DNA of 64,000 bases from Xanthomonas hyacinthi (GCF_009769165.1 NZ_CP043476.1:124001-188000); one strand, 5' to 3'. Counted from the first letter of the stretch, positions 32,063 to 42,004 are shown. Notes: generated by a model not told the origin, from the sequence alone. Program-made: numbers and translations.

Positions 32063-33210
32063 TCAGCCCTGCGCGCGCAGGGTCTCGATCACCGGGGCGA
32101 CCTGGTCGCCGCGCTGCAACTGCGCGCCGACCGTCTGCAACGCCTGCACCAGTGCCGTCGGCGTATCCTCGCGCAGCGTGGCGTGGCCGACCTTGCGGCC
32201 CTCGCGCGCTTCCTTGCCGTAGTCGTGCCAATGCCCGCCGGGCTGCGCCAGCACCGGCGCGGCGTCGGGCATCTGCCCGATCCAGTTGAGCATGCAGGCA
32301 TGGCCGAGCATGCGCGTGGCCCCCAACGGCAGGCCCAGCACCGCGCGCAGGTGGTTCTCGAACTGCGAGGTCTCCGCGCCTTCGATGGTCCAGTGGCCGG
32401 AGTTGTGCACGCGCGGCGCCATCTCGTTGGCGAGCAGTTCGCCGTCGCGGCAGAACAGTTCCAGTGCGAACACGCCCACATACTGCAGGCGCTCGGCCAA
32501 CGCCTGCGCGTGGGCGATGGCGGCCCGCTGCAGCGCGGCGTCGGCCTGCGCCGGGGCCAGGCTGGCCGAGAGCACGCCCTGCACATGCCAGTTCTCGGTC
32601 AGCGGCCAGGTGCGGAACTCGCCGTCGCGGCCGCGCACCGCGACCACGCTGATCTCGCGCTGGAACGGCACGAAGGCCTCCACGATCAGGCCCACGCTGT
32701 GCGCCTGTGCGCCCAGCGCGGCCCACGCCGCATCGGCATCGGCCGCGGACTTGATCCGGAACTGGCCCTTGCCGTCGTAGCCCAGGCGCCGGGTCTTGAG
32801 AATGCACGGGGTGCCGATCTGCGCCAGCGCCGTGTCCAATTCCTCGCGGCTGCCGATCGCGGCGAAATCCGGCACCGGGATGCCCAGTTCGCGGAACAGG
32901 GTCTTCTCGGCCAGCCGATCCTGCGCCACCGCCAGCGCGCGCGGATTCGGGAACACCGGCACCTGCCCGGCCAGCCATTCGGCGCTGGCCGCCGGCACGT
33001 TCTCGAAATCGAAGGTGGCCACATCGACCTTGGCCGCGAACGCGGCCAGCGCCGCCTCGTCGCGGTAATCGCCGACCTGCAGCGGCGCGACCTGGCCGGC
33101 GCAGGCGTCGGCCACCGTATCCAGCATCACGAAACGCAGGCCCAGCGGCGCGCCGGCCACGGCCATCATGCGCGCCAGCTGGCCGCCGCCCAGGATTCCG
33201 ACGGTGGTGG

Positions 33211-33214
<4 letters not shown>
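32063..33214 (-). CDS. purK: N5-carboxyaminoimidazole ribonucleotide synthase PurK
   Basis: 383 residues of the ATP-grasp family. It carboxylates AIR with ATP and bicarbonate to N5-CAIR in purine synthesis. The N-terminus [20 protein letters not shown] is the nucleotide-fold signature. The ATP-grasp core has [16 protein letters not shown] and [16 protein letters not shown]. Late motifs [20 protein letters not shown] and [20 protein letters not shown] are diagnostic. The ATG overlaps the purE stop by 4 bp; PurE acts next on its product. Confidence 0.96.
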
Positions 33215-33714
<500 letters not shown>

Positions 33715-33772
33715 GGCCGTCCCCTGCCTGAAAGACGTATTCTAGCCGTCTTCCACGCAAGACGAAGACCGG

Positions 33773-34042
33773 ATGGATCGCAAACTGCTCGACCTGCTGT
33801 GCTCGCCCGACACCCGCCAACCGCTGGCCCTGCTGGATGCGCGCGGCCTGGAGGCGCTGAACCGCGCCATCGCCGCCGGCGGCGTGCAGCGCGCCGACGG
33901 CAGCCCGCAGGCGCAAGCGCTGCGCGAGGCGCTGATCACCCGCGACCGCAAGCAGTTGTTCCGCGTCGACGACGGCATCCCGGTGCTGTTGGCCGAAGAA
34001 GCGATCGGCACCGCCCAGCTCGCCGACTTCCCGGCCAAATGA
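33773..34042 (+). CDS. Trm112-like protein, 89 aa
   Basis: The start MDRKLLDLLCSPDTRQPLAL and end FRVDDGIPVLLAEEAI match the Trm112/YcaR family (DUF343), small zinc-ribbon-like proteins. The usual four cysteines are reduced here to one (LLCSPD), so zinc binding is doubtful. Insertions around residues 25-55 lengthen it relative to the ~60-residue E. coli YcaR. Function in bacteria is unclear. The stop overlaps nadC (ATGA). Confidence 0.8.
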   Translation: MDRKLLDLLCSPDTRQPLALLDARGLEALNRAIAAGGVQRADGSPQAQALREALITRDRKQLFRVDDGIPVLLAEEAIGTAQLADFPAK

Positions 34043-34917
34043 GCGGCGCAGCGGCGCCGCTGCAGCCGCCAGCGCAGGAATCGATCGACGCCGACGTGGC
34101 GCGCGCGCTGGCCGAGGACATCGGCAGCGGCGACGTCACCGCCGCGTTGCTGCCCGATCGCGCCGACAGCGCCTATTTGCTGTGCAAGCAGGACGCGGTG
34201 ATCGCCGGCCGGCCCTGGTTCGACGCCTGTCACCGCGCGCTCGACCCGCAGGTACGGATCGACTGGCGCATCGCCGAGGGCGAGCGCGTCGCCGCCGGCA
34301 CGGTGCTGGCGCTGCTGCACGGACGCAGCCGCGCGCTGGTCAGCGCCGAGCGCGCCTCGCTGAACTTCCTGCAGACCCTGTCCGCCACCGCTACCGCCAC
34401 CGCCGCCTACGTGGCCGCGGTCGCCGGCACCGGCGCGCGCATCCTCGACACGCGCAAGACCCTGCCCGGCCTGCGCCTGGCGCAGAAGTACGCGGTGCGT
34501 TGCGGCGGCGGCAGCAACCACCGCTTCGGCCTGTACGACACGGTGATGCTGAAGGAAAACCACATCCACGCCGCCGGTTCGCTGAGCGTGGCGGTGCAGG
34601 CCGCGCGCGCGCAATGGCCGGACCTGCCGCTGGTGGTCGAGGTAGAAACGCTGGCGCAACTGCGCGAAGCCTTGACGGTCGGCTGCGACCGCATCCTGAT
34701 CGACGATTTCGACGCGGCGCAGCGCCGCGAGGCGGTGGCGATCGCCGCGGCGGCGCCATTCCACCGCGCGATTCCGCTAGAGGTCTCCGGCGGCGTCGAT
34801 CTTGACAGCGTGCGCGCGATTGCCGCCGACGGCGTGGACTGCATCTCCATCGGCGCACTGACCAAGCACGTGCAAGCCGTGGATCTGTCCCTGAAACTTG
34901 GACCGCCGCCGCACTGA
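34039..34917 (+). CDS. nadC: nicotinate-nucleotide pyrophosphorylase (quinolinate phosphoribosyltransferase)
   Basis: 292 residues. Makes nicotinate mononucleotide from quinolinate and PRPP in NAD synthesis. N-terminal ALAEDIGSGDVTAALLPD, the substrate-binding arginine motifs RILDTRKTLPGLRLAQKYAV and CGGGSNHRFGLYDTVMLKEN, and C-terminal PLEVSGGVDLDSVRAIAADG are all present. ATG 34039 overlaps the Trm112-like stop, indicating coupling. Confidence 0.96.
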   Translation: MSGAAAPLQPPAQESIDADVARALAEDIGSGDVTAALLPDRADSAYLLCKQDAVIAGRPWFDACHRALDPQVRIDWRIAEGERVAAGTVLALLHGRSRALVSAERASLNFLQTLSATATATAAYVAAVAGTGARILDTRKTLPGLRLAQKYAVRCGGGSNHRFGLYDTVMLKENHIHAAGSLSVAVQAARAQWPDLPLVVEVETLAQLREALTVGCDRILIDDFDAAQRREAVAIAAAAPFHRAIPLEVSGGVDLDSVRAIAADGVDCISIGALTKHVQAVDLSLKLGPPPH

Positions 34918-34982
34918 CTTCACGGCCGCGGCCACACCGCTCTGCGACGCTGCACGCATCCCCCTGTTCACCGAGTTCGCCG

Positions 34983-36092
34983 ATGGCCCGCCCCTGGTTC
35001 GCGTTGTTGTGTGCCGCCGCCCTGTTTCCCGCCGGCCGCGCGGCCGCCGCGGAGGTGTGCGACCTGCCGCCGCGCTTCGGCCTGACTCCCGCCGCCGTTG
35101 CCATCGTGCGCACCGCCTGCAACGAGCATCGCCTGTGGTGGCGGCCGTTCATCGATACCGACGGCCGGCTCGCCGGCCTGCGCGCGACCGAGGCCGAGCG
35201 CAGCTATCTCGCCGATCACGGCATCGAGGCCTGGCAGCGCGTGGCCGCCTATTGGCGCGATAGCGGCGCGCTGGGCGCGATGGGCGGCAGCGACGGCGCC
35301 GCCAGCTGCCAGCAGTTGGACGGCTCGCGCTACCGACAAGCGGACTGCCGCGCGTTCATCGTCGACAACCCGTGGTCGGCGGCGTTCGTGTCCTGGGTGA
35401 TGGTGCGCGCCGGCGTCGATGGCTTCCACAGCTCGGTGCGGCATATCGACTACATCCGCGCCGCCTACCAGGCCGGTACCGACGGCCTGCCCTACCGCTA
35501 TGCCGACCCGCAGCAGGACAAGCCCGCGCCGGGCGACCTGCTGTGCTTCCTGCGCGGGCGCAAGCAGCCGCTGGGCGCGGCCGGGCTGCGCGAGGCGCTG
35601 GCGCGCGGCGGCGCGCTGCCGTGGGAATCGCATTGCGACATCGTGGTCGCGGCCAACGTCGGCGGCGACCACACGCTGTACCTGATCGGCGGCAACGTGC
35701 TCAACGCGGTGACCATGCGCAAACTGCCGCTGGACCGCGCCGGCCGCCTGCAACTGCAGGCGCCGCTGGCGCAGGACCAGGTCGGCGACGACGGCGCCGG
35801 CCTGGAGTGCACGCCGGGCCACGAGGAGCTGTGCGACTTCAATCGCCAGGACTGGGCGGCGCTGCTGCAGCTGCAACCGCAGGCGCAGCTGTGGCCGCCG
35901 GTGACGCCGGGCGTCGTTCCCGCAGTGGATCCGGCCGCGCCGCAGGTCCCGCCGCCGGCCGCCGCGCCGATGGCGCCACCGGCTGCATCCGGCACTGCGC
36001 CAGCCACACCGGCCATACCGACCGCGCCGTCCCCAGCATCGGCGGCACCGGTGGCGCAACCGCAAGCGACCGAACCGCCGCCGGGACGCTAA
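34983..36092 (+). CDS. secreted DUF2272 protein with Pro-rich tail
   Basis: 369 residues with a signal peptide ending ALFPAGRAAAA. The DUF2272 domain (about 30-290) has the NlpC/P60-like features of a Cys/Ser-like position before VDNPWSAAFVSWVMVRAGVD, a His in SSVRHIDYIRAAY and ESHCDIVVAANVGGDHTLYL. Members are presumed cell-wall-associated hydrolases, unproven. The tail from about residue 300 (PGVVPAVDPAAPQVPPPAAA) is Pro/Ala-rich, probably a flexible or wall-spanning segment. Monocistronic. Confidence 0.8.
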   Translation: MARPWFALLCAAALFPAGRAAAAEVCDLPPRFGLTPAAVAIVRTACNEHRLWWRPFIDTDGRLAGLRATEAERSYLADHGIEAWQRVAAYWRDSGALGAMGGSDGAASCQQLDGSRYRQADCRAFIVDNPWSAAFVSWVMVRAGVDGFHSSVRHIDYIRAAYQAGTDGLPYRYADPQQDKPAPGDLLCFLRGRKQPLGAAGLREALARGGALPWESHCDIVVAANVGGDHTLYLIGGNVLNAVTMRKLPLDRAGRLQLQAPLAQDQVGDDGAGLECTPGHEELCDFNRQDWAALLQLQPQAQLWPPVTPGVVPAVDPAAPQVPPPAAAPMAPPAASGTAPATPAIPTAPSPASAAPVAQPQATEPPPGR

Positions 36093-36177
36093 CATTTTAT
36101 CGACTGCTTGCGACCTCCAGGATCCACGCCGGCTCGCCTCGGGCCATCGGTCGCAGCGGGCTTTGTCGGTGAAGCCC

Positions 36178-36202
36178 GTCGCGACTGAAGTCGCTCCCAC
36201 AA
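36178..36202. repeat. REP-like element (single arm)
   Basis: GTCGCGACTGAAGTCGCTCC-CACAA, 25 bases, identical to the right arm of the hairpin at 52,549-52,573. Preceded by GGTGAAGCCC. This is the Xanthomonas intergenic repeat family whose arms often occur as inverted pairs; a relative is at 36,789-36,812. Confidence 0.8.
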
Positions 36203-36272
36203 GAGGCCCTGAGCCGCACACGAAAACTTCGCGCTCGCCATCCGCGCCGCTCGAGTCTCGGCCTCGGCCTCG

Positions 36273-36320
36273 GTCCCGAGTCCCGAGTCCCGAGTCCCGA
36301 GTCCCGAGTCCCGAGTCCCC
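36273..36320. repeat. heptamer tandem repeat (GTCCCGA)n
   Basis: Nearly seven uninterrupted copies of GTCCCGA lie upstream of the DUF3301 gene. Heptamer arrays of this kind are frequent between genes in Xanthomonas and vary in copy number. It is too short-period to be CRISPR and lies outside any reading frame. Confidence 0.9.
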
Positions 36321-36364
36321 AACCAAGCATTGCCGCTCCACCCCGCGTCTCGCTACAGTGACGC

Positions 36365-36709
36365 ATGCCTAGCCTGATCCTGTTGATGATTGCCGGCGCC
36401 GCGGTGTTCGCGTTCTGGAACGCGTCGCGCGCGGCCGCCGAACGCGCCGAGAGCCTCGGCCGCAATGCCTGCAAGGCCGCCGATGTGCAGTGGCTGGACC
36501 AGAGCGTGCACGGCACCGGCCTGCGCCTGCGGCGCCTGCCCAGCGGCTGGCTCGGCTTCGAGCGGACGTTCCGCTTCGATTATTCCTACGATGGCGTCGA
36601 TCGCCACAGCGGCCGCCTGGTGCTGCTCGGCGAGCAGTTGATCGCCTTCACCGGCCCCTCGGTGGCCACGGTGACGGCGCTGCACGAAGGGCGCGCGCCG
36701 CGCGAGTGA
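36365..36709 (+). CDS. DUF3301 membrane-anchored protein
   Basis: 114 residues. A single N-terminal membrane helix (LILLMIAGAAVFAFWNASRA) is followed by a soluble domain with ACKAADVQWLDQSVHGTGLR and ERTFRFDYSYDG, which matches DUF3301 (unknown function, found in many gammaproteobacteria). No catalytic residues are evident. It stands alone between a heptamer array and a REP-like stretch. Confidence 0.85.
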   Translation: MPSLILLMIAGAAVFAFWNASRAAAERAESLGRNACKAADVQWLDQSVHGTGLRLRRLPSGWLGFERTFRFDYSYDGVDRHSGRLVLLGEQLIAFTGPSVATVTALHEGRAPRE

Positions 36710-36788
36710 GGCGCCGCCTGGTCGTTCGCGAAGACGCGCACCGCAAGGGCTCTCGCAGGGTAGATAAGATGTTTCACATGCATGTCGG

Positions 36789-36812
36789 TCGCGCCTGAAG
36801 GCGCTCCTACAG
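36789..36812. repeat. REP-like element, divergent copy
   Basis: GGTCGCGCCTGAAGGCGCTC-CTAC, a stem-forming variant of the GTCGCGACTGAAGTCGC arm, lies in the gap between the DUF3301 gene and sspB. The surrounding 36,710-36,962 holds no gene. Confidence 0.65.
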
Positions 36813-36962
36813 AGACTCGATCCAACCTGGCATTGGCGCGCGGGAACCGTGGCGAATGATGCGCAGCGCCTGACGATGCGCGCGATCCGCCGGGCATCGA
36901 TGCCAACAGCGGATCGGACTATCGCTCCGGCCACGCCCGCGCCGGCGCAGGCCCGACGTTTG

Positions 36963-37397
36963 CTACTTCACCACGCGCAGATGCGGACGCTTGCCGCCGG
37001 CCGCGTCATCGGAGCCGCTGGGCCGCGGCGGCGGGGTGTCATCGCCCGGCGGCTCGCCGGCGCCGTGGATATCGTCCGGCAGCGCCATGCCCTGCCCGGT
37101 CTCGCGCGCATACACCGCCAGCACCGCGGCCATCGGCACCTGCACCGGATAGCTGACGCCGCCGAAGCGGGCTGTGAAACTGACCCCGTCGTTGTCGATC
37201 TGCAACCGCACCACCGCGCGCTCGGCGATGTTCAGCACCACCCGGCCGTCCTTGACCGCACTCGGCGGCACCTGCACGTTGGGCAGGCCCGCGTCCACCA
37301 GGATGTGCGGGGTCATGCCGTTGTCGTTGATCCACTCCACCAGCGCCCGCAGCAAATACGGGCGATGGCTGGTCATGCGGGAAATATCGTCGGTCAT
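36963..37397 (-). CDS. sspB: ClpXP specificity-enhancing factor SspB
   Basis: 144 residues. SspB binds the ssrA tag and delivers tagged proteins to ClpXP. The N-terminal half (SHRPYLLRALVEWINDNGMT, PHILVDAGLPNVQVPPSAVK) is the dimeric peptide-binding domain. After a Pro/Gly/Asp-rich linker (about 110-135) the last residues RPHLRVVK form the conserved ClpX-binding tail. The neighbour sspA is upstream on the same strand, as in E. coli. Confidence 0.95.
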   Translation of the reverse strand: MTDDISRMTSHRPYLLRALVEWINDNGMTPHILVDAGLPNVQVPPSAVKDGRVVLNIAERAVVRLQIDNDGVSFTARFGGVSYPVQVPMAAVLAVYARETGQGMALPDDIHGAGEPPGDDTPPPRPSGSDDAAGGKRPHLRVVK

Positions 37398-37476
37398 GCG
37401 TCAATTCTACGCGCCGGCACGCGAAGGCGCCGGCGCAACTCGGGAAACAGCGGATGCGCCACGCGCGGCCGGGGCA

Positions 37477-38094
37477 TCACACCGGCAGGTCGCGCAGTTT
37501 CTTTTCCTGATCCGTCAGGCTGCGGATGAAACCGGGATTGCGGAAGATGCGGTTGCCGTAGTCCTCGATCGCCTTGCCGTCCTTGGGCAGCGGAATGTCC
37601 AGCGCCTGCAGGCGCCAGATGATCGGCGCCATCGCGCAATCGGCCAGGCTCATTTCCGGATTGAGGAAGAACTTGCTGGCCTTGAACAGCGGCACCGACG
37701 CGGTCAGCAGCTCCTTGAGCCGCTTGCGCCCGGCCTCGGCCTGGGCCTTGTTGCCAAGCTGGATCGCCTGCACCTGCGGCACCCAGTCGTGCTCGATGCG
37801 CAGCATGGCCAGGCGCAGGCGCGCGCGCGAGAGCGGGTCGACCGGCATCAACGGCGGATGCGGATAGCGCTCGTCCAGGTATTCGCTGACCACGGAGGCG
37901 GCATACAGCACCAGCTCGCGTTCCACCAGGGTCGGCACCGAGTGGTAGGGATTGAGGTCGATCAGGTCTTCCGGAGGATTCTGCGGATCCACCGCCACGA
38001 AATCGTAAGTCACGCCCTTCGCGGCCAGCACCAGACGGACGCGGTGGCACAGCACATCATCCGTGGAAGAAAACAACGTCAAGGTATTTCGCAT
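37477..38094 (-). CDS. sspA: stringent starvation protein A (GST fold, RNA polymerase-associated)
   Basis: Start placed at ATG 38094 (MRNTLTLFSSTDDVLCHRVR); six residues more are possible. 205 residues with the GST-like thioredoxin domain (QNPPEDLIDLNPYHSVPTLV) and the all-helical C-terminal domain with ALDIPLPK and FRNPGFIRSLTDQEK. Known SspA binds RNA polymerase and aids acid and stationary-phase survival. It precedes sspB and follows the petABC operon. Confidence 0.93.
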   Translation of the reverse strand: MRNTLTLFSSTDDVLCHRVRLVLAAKGVTYDFVAVDPQNPPEDLIDLNPYHSVPTLVERELVLYAASVVSEYLDERYPHPPLMPVDPLSRARLRLAMLRIEHDWVPQVQAIQLGNKAQAEAGRKRLKELLTASVPLFKASKFFLNPEMSLADCAMAPIIWRLQALDIPLPKDGKAIEDYGNRIFRNPGFIRSLTDQEKKLRDLPV

Positions 38095-38282
38095 GCGTAA
38101 ACTCGCCGCCATTCAAGGCTCTCCGACGACCGGAATCCGCCGGCCGCATCGACGCCGCCAGCACCTTGCTGACAGTCATCACGGCCCCTGAGTGTGCAAC
38201 CCTCGCTCGCAAAAGCCAATAGGATGAACAGGGGATCAGGTCAGCAACGATGCAGCCAATGCGTCGGCCGCGCGGCCGACGC

Positions 38283-39029
38283 TCAATGCACGTCCTTCCA
38301 GTATTCCTTCTTCAGCAGATAGGCGAGGAAGGTCAGCAGCGCCAGGAACAGCACCACCCACACGCCCAGGCTCTGCCGCTTCAGCGCCGCCGGTTCGCCG
38401 GCGTACTCGAGGAAATTGCTGATGTCGCGGACCGTCTGGTCGAACTGCGCCAGCGTTTCCCGGCCCGGCGCAGCCAGCTGCAGCCGCTCCACCGGCTTGT
38501 CCACGCCGGGCTGCTCGGCCTTGCCGTAGATCGGCTGCTGCAGGCCCTGCAGCTCCCACAGCGGATTGGGCATGGAGGCGTTGGCGAACAGCTTGTTGTT
38601 CCAGCCCAACGGGCGCGACTGGTCCAGGTAGAACGACTTGAGGTAGGTGTAGACCCAGTCGGTGCCGCGCACGCGCGCGATCAGGCTCAGGTCCGGCGGC
38701 GCCTTGCCGAACCACTTGCTCGCCGCATCGTGCGGCATCGCCGCCTCGATGTGCTCGCCGACCTTGGCGCCGGTGAAGTTGAGGTTGGCCATCACCTCGT
38801 CCTCGCTCAGGCCCAGGTCCTCGGCCATGCGCGAGTAGCGCAGGTATTTCAGCGAATGGCAGCCGGAGCAGTAGTTCATGAACAGCTTGGCGCCGCGCTG
38901 CAGCGAGGCGCGGTCGCCGAGGTCGTTGCCGGCCTGCTGGGTGGCGCCGCCCTCGGCGGCCAGCGCCGCGGCGGACAGCAGCAAGGCGGATGCGAAGCAG
39001 GCCAGGACGGCGAGTAGGCGCTTAGTCAT
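38283..39029 (-). CDS. petC: cytochrome c1 of the bc1 complex
   Basis: 248 residues. Signal peptide ending SAAALAAEG, haem c motif CSGCH (FMNYCSGCHSLKYLRYSRMA), axial Met in NASMPNPLWELQG, and a C-terminal anchor (LGVWVVLFLALLTFLAYLLK). Transfers electrons from the Rieske protein to soluble cytochrome c. It overlaps petB by 8 bp in the order petA-petB-petC. Confidence 0.96.
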   Translation of the reverse strand: MTKRLLAVLACFASALLLSAAALAAEGGATQQAGNDLGDRASLQRGAKLFMNYCSGCHSLKYLRYSRMAEDLGLSEDEVMANLNFTGAKVGEHIEAAMPHDAASKWFGKAPPDLSLIARVRGTDWVYTYLKSFYLDQSRPLGWNNKLFANASMPNPLWELQGLQQPIYGKAEQPGVDKPVERLQLAAPGRETLAQFDQTVRDISNFLEYAGEPAALKRQSLGVWVVLFLALLTFLAYLLKKEYWKDVH

Positions 39030-40284
39030 GGGTGGTTACCCGCTCCGGCACCGGCTTGGTCCGGTCCAGCGTGGTCCAGATCGGCATGGTCAGGAAGAAT
39101 CCGAAGTACAGCACGGTCAGCACGCGGCCGATGTAGGTCTCGCTGGCATCGGTGCCGGGACCGGAGCCGATCACGCCGAGCCAGACGAAGCACACCGCCA
39201 GCACGCCCAGCATCACCTTGGAGATCCAGCCGCGGTAGCGGATCGACTTGACCTTGGCGCGGTCCAGCCAGGGCACCAGGAACAGGATCGCGATCGCCGA
39301 GAACATCACCAGCACGCCGCCGAGCTTGTTCGGCACCACCCGCAGCATCGCGTAGTACGGCGTGTAGTACCACACCGGCTTGATGTGCTCGGGCGTGACC
39401 AGGCGGTTGGCCTCGGTGAAGTTGTCGTGCTCCAGGAACAGCCCGCCGAACGCGGGCACGAAGAAGATGATGAAGGCGCCGATCAGCAGCAGGAAGCCGA
39501 CCCCGACCAGATCCTTGACCGTGTAGTAAGGATGGAACGGAATGCCGTCGGCCGGCTTGTTCGGATCCCAGCGGTTGCCCTTGGGTCCCTTCTTGATCTC
39601 CACGCCGTCGGGGTTGTTGGAGCCGACCTCGTGCAGCGCGCCCAGGTGCAGCACCACCAGCAGCAACAGCACCAGCGGCAGCGCGATCACGTGCAGCGCG
39701 AAGAAGCGGTTGAGGGTGGCGTCGGACGGCAGGTAGTCGCCCATGATCCACTCGGTCAGGCCGTTGCCGATCACCGGGATCGCGCCGAACAGCGAGATGA
39801 TCACCTTCGCGCCCCAGAACGACATCTGCCCCCACGGCAGCACGTAACCCATGAAGGCCTCGGCCATCAGCACCAGGTAGATCAGCATGCCGAGGATCCA
39901 CACCAGTTCGCGCGGCTTCTTGTAGCTGCCGTAGAGCAGGCCGCGGAACATGTGCAGGTACACCACGATGAAGAACAGCGACGCGCCGGTGGAGTGCATG
40001 TAGCGGATCAGCCAGCCCCACTCGACGTCGCGCATGATGTACTCGACCGAGTTGAACGCCTCGGCCGCGCTGGTCTTGTAGTGCATCGTCAGGAAGATGC
40101 CGGTGACGATCTGGTTGACCAGCACCACCATCGCCAGCGAACCGAAGTAGTACCAGAGGTTGAAATTCTTCGGCGCGTAGTACTCGCTGACGTGCTTGCG
40201 GTAGAACGGCATCAGCCCCGGCGCGCGTTCGTTGACCCAGTCGAACACGTTGCCCGCGGTGCGGGTAAGGAGATTGTCGGCCAT
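39022..40284 (-). CDS. petB: cytochrome b of the bc1 complex
   Basis: 420 residues with eight membrane helices. The two haem b are held by His pairs visible in HSTGASLFFIVVYLHMFRGL and in ALHVIALPLVLLLLVVLHLG. The Qo-site loop motif is KPVWYYTPYYAMLRVVPN, the gammaproteobacterial form of PEWY. It carries the quinol-oxidising Q-cycle core in the inner membrane. Three bases separate it from petA. Confidence 0.96.
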   Translation of the reverse strand: MADNLLTRTAGNVFDWVNERAPGLMPFYRKHVSEYYAPKNFNLWYYFGSLAMVVLVNQIVTGIFLTMHYKTSAAEAFNSVEYIMRDVEWGWLIRYMHSTGASLFFIVVYLHMFRGLLYGSYKKPRELVWILGMLIYLVLMAEAFMGYVLPWGQMSFWGAKVIISLFGAIPVIGNGLTEWIMGDYLPSDATLNRFFALHVIALPLVLLLLVVLHLGALHEVGSNNPDGVEIKKGPKGNRWDPNKPADGIPFHPYYTVKDLVGVGFLLLIGAFIIFFVPAFGGLFLEHDNFTEANRLVTPEHIKPVWYYTPYYAMLRVVPNKLGGVLVMFSAIAILFLVPWLDRAKVKSIRYRGWISKVMLGVLAVCFVWLGVIGSGPGTDASETYIGRVLTVLYFGFFLTMPIWTTLDRTKPVPERVTTHD

Positions 40285-40287
40285 GGC

Positions 40288-40911
40288 TTACGCTGCCCCT
40301 TTCGCGGACGAACTGGGATCGACGCCGATGATCAGCGTGTTGTCGTCCTGGTAGTGATGCGGCGGCACCAGCAGGTTGATCGGCGCAGGCACGCCCTGGA
40401 ACACGCGGCCGGCCATGTCGAAGCGCGATTTGTGGCAGGGGCAGAAATAGCCGCCCTTCCACTCAGGATCATAGGGCTCGGGGCGGATCTCGGCGACCAT
40501 CTCCGGCGAGCAGCCCAGGTGCGTGCACAGCCCGACCAGCACCGAGATGTCGGGCTTGATCGAGCGGCCCTCGCCCTTGATGTAGGCCGGCTGCTGGTCG
40601 GTGACCTCGGACTTGGGGTCCTTGAGCCGCCCGTCCAGCGTCGGCAGCGCATCCAGGATCGCCTTGGAGCGCTTGACGATCCAGATCGGCTGACCACGCC
40701 ACTCCATGATCAGGCGCTGACCTTCTTGCAAAGCGCTGATGTCGGCGGTGACCGGCGCACCGGCCAGTTTGGCCTTGGCGCTGGGGTTCCAGGACTTGAT
40801 GAAAGGAACCGCGACGAAACCCGCACCCACCGCGCCTACCACCGCCGTGGTGGCGGTGAGAAAGCGGCGGCGTCCTGCATTTACAGAATCGTTGACCCCA
40901 TCGTTGGCCAT
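40288..40911 (-). CDS. petA: Rieske iron-sulphur subunit of the bc1 complex
   Basis: ATG 40911 gives 207 residues, the normal size. The twin-arginine-like leader RRRFLTATTAVVGAVGAGFV also acts as the membrane anchor. The [2Fe-2S] ligands are in LCTHLGCSPEMV and FCPCHKSRFDMAG (CTHLGC and CPCHKS). First gene of petABC; the 115 bases upstream must hold the promoter. Confidence 0.96.
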   Translation of the reverse strand: MANDGVNDSVNAGRRRFLTATTAVVGAVGAGFVAVPFIKSWNPSAKAKLAGAPVTADISALQEGQRLIMEWRGQPIWIVKRSKAILDALPTLDGRLKDPKSEVTDQQPAYIKGEGRSIKPDISVLVGLCTHLGCSPEMVAEIRPEPYDPEWKGGYFCPCHKSRFDMAGRVFQGVPAPINLLVPPHHYQDDNTLIIGVDPSSSAKGAA

Positions 40912-41047
40912 CCGGCACTCCGATCTTGATTGGGTAGCGTGAGGCTGCCAGCGGCTCGGTGGGGGTCGAGCCGCATAAAATCCACTGCAGTGTAGCGGAA
41001 CCCTTAACGCGCAGACAATGCATCGCCGCAACGGCGACCCCAATGCC

Positions 41048-42004
41048 TCACTGCGCCGTCGCCAGCACGCCGCGGTAGCGATCGGCGAGCACGCCGACGC
41101 GCTGCACATAGCGCTGCGTCTCGCTGTACGGCGGCACCCCGCCGTGTTTGTCTACCGCGCCTTCGCCGGCGTTGTAGCCGGCGGCGGCCAGGCTCAGGTT
41201 GCCGTTGAAGCGCTTCAATAGCCAGGCCAGGTACTGCACGCCGCCGCGGATGTTCTGGGTGGCATCGAACGAATCGCCAACCCCGAAACGCCGCGCGGTC
41301 GGCGGCATCAGCTGCATCAGGCCCTGCGCGCCGGCGCGGCTCAGCGCCATCGGGTTGTACGCCGATTCGGCATGGATGATCGCGCGCACCACCGCTTCGT
41401 CGACGCCGTACTCGCGCGCGGCGGCGGCGATCTCGCTCTGGTAGGCGGTGGTGTTCAGCCGCACCGCGCCGAAGTTCAGCCCGGGGTTGGCACAGGCGTA
41501 GCAGGTCTCGATGAAGCTGTAGTGGATGGTGCGCACCGTGCCGAGGCTGGCCACCTGGGTCGGCCGCGCGCTGCTGTAGTGGCGCACGCCGTCCTGCATA
41601 TAGGCATAGACCTGGCCGCTGACCACCCGCCGCGGCGCGGTGCCGGTCACGGCAGGCACGGGCGCCACGCGCTTCGGCGCCACGCTGGCGGCGACCGGCG
41701 CCGGGGCCGCGACCGAGGGGCTGATGATGGTGGCCGGAGCGCCGGACTGCGGCGCCGCCAGGGTGACGACACCGCGATTGGACGCACGCTCGGCGGAGAC
41801 TGCGGCAAGCGCCGGTGCAGCGCGTGCGGAGCGGCGGTCGGGCACATAACTGCTGACCACGCTGCAGCTGGCGCCGGCCACGCGCTTGCTGACGTAGCTG
41901 GGCACGCCGTCGCCACCGATGCACTTGTACAGGGTGCCCGCGCTGGCCGGCATTGCCGACAACGTTGCGATTGCAAGCCCCAGAAGCCCCACCATCCCCT
42001 TCAT
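41048..42004 (-). CDS. periplasmic lytic transglycosylase with DUF4124-like N-terminus
   Basis: ATG 42004 (MKGMVGLLGLAIATLSAMPA) begins a signal peptide ending ASA. Residues about 25-50 (GTLYKCIGGDGVPSYVSKRV) resemble a DUF4124 module. After an Ala/Pro linker the SLT domain follows: catalytic Glu in RAIIHAESAYNPMALSRAGA, then QGLMQLMPPTARRFGVGDSF and LAAAGYNAGEGAVDKHGGVP. It cleaves peptidoglycan with formation of 1,6-anhydro ends. 318 aa. Monocistronic. Confidence 0.92.
   Translation of the reverse strand: MKGMVGLLGLAIATLSAMPASAGTLYKCIGGDGVPSYVSKRVAGASCSVVSSYVPDRRSARAAPALAAVSAERASNRGVVTLAAPQSGAPATIISPSVAAPAPVAASVAPKRVAPVPAVTGTAPRRVVSGQVYAYMQDGVRHYSSARPTQVASLGTVRTIHYSFIETCYACANPGLNFGAVRLNTTAYQSEIAAAAREYGVDEAVVRAIIHAESAYNPMALSRAGAQGLMQLMPPTARRFGVGDSFDATQNIRGGVQYLAWLLKRFNGNLSLAAAGYNAGEGAVDKHGGVPPYSETQRYVQRVGVLADRYRGVLATAQ

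Noticed and set aside
36273..36320. Possible CRISPR array
   Set aside because: The period is 7 bp with no spacers; it is a simple heptamer tandem repeat. No cas gene is in the window.
38878..40929. A 683-codon plus-strand frame across petABC
   Set aside because: The translation is His/Gln/Arg-rich antisense of three well-identified bc1 genes.
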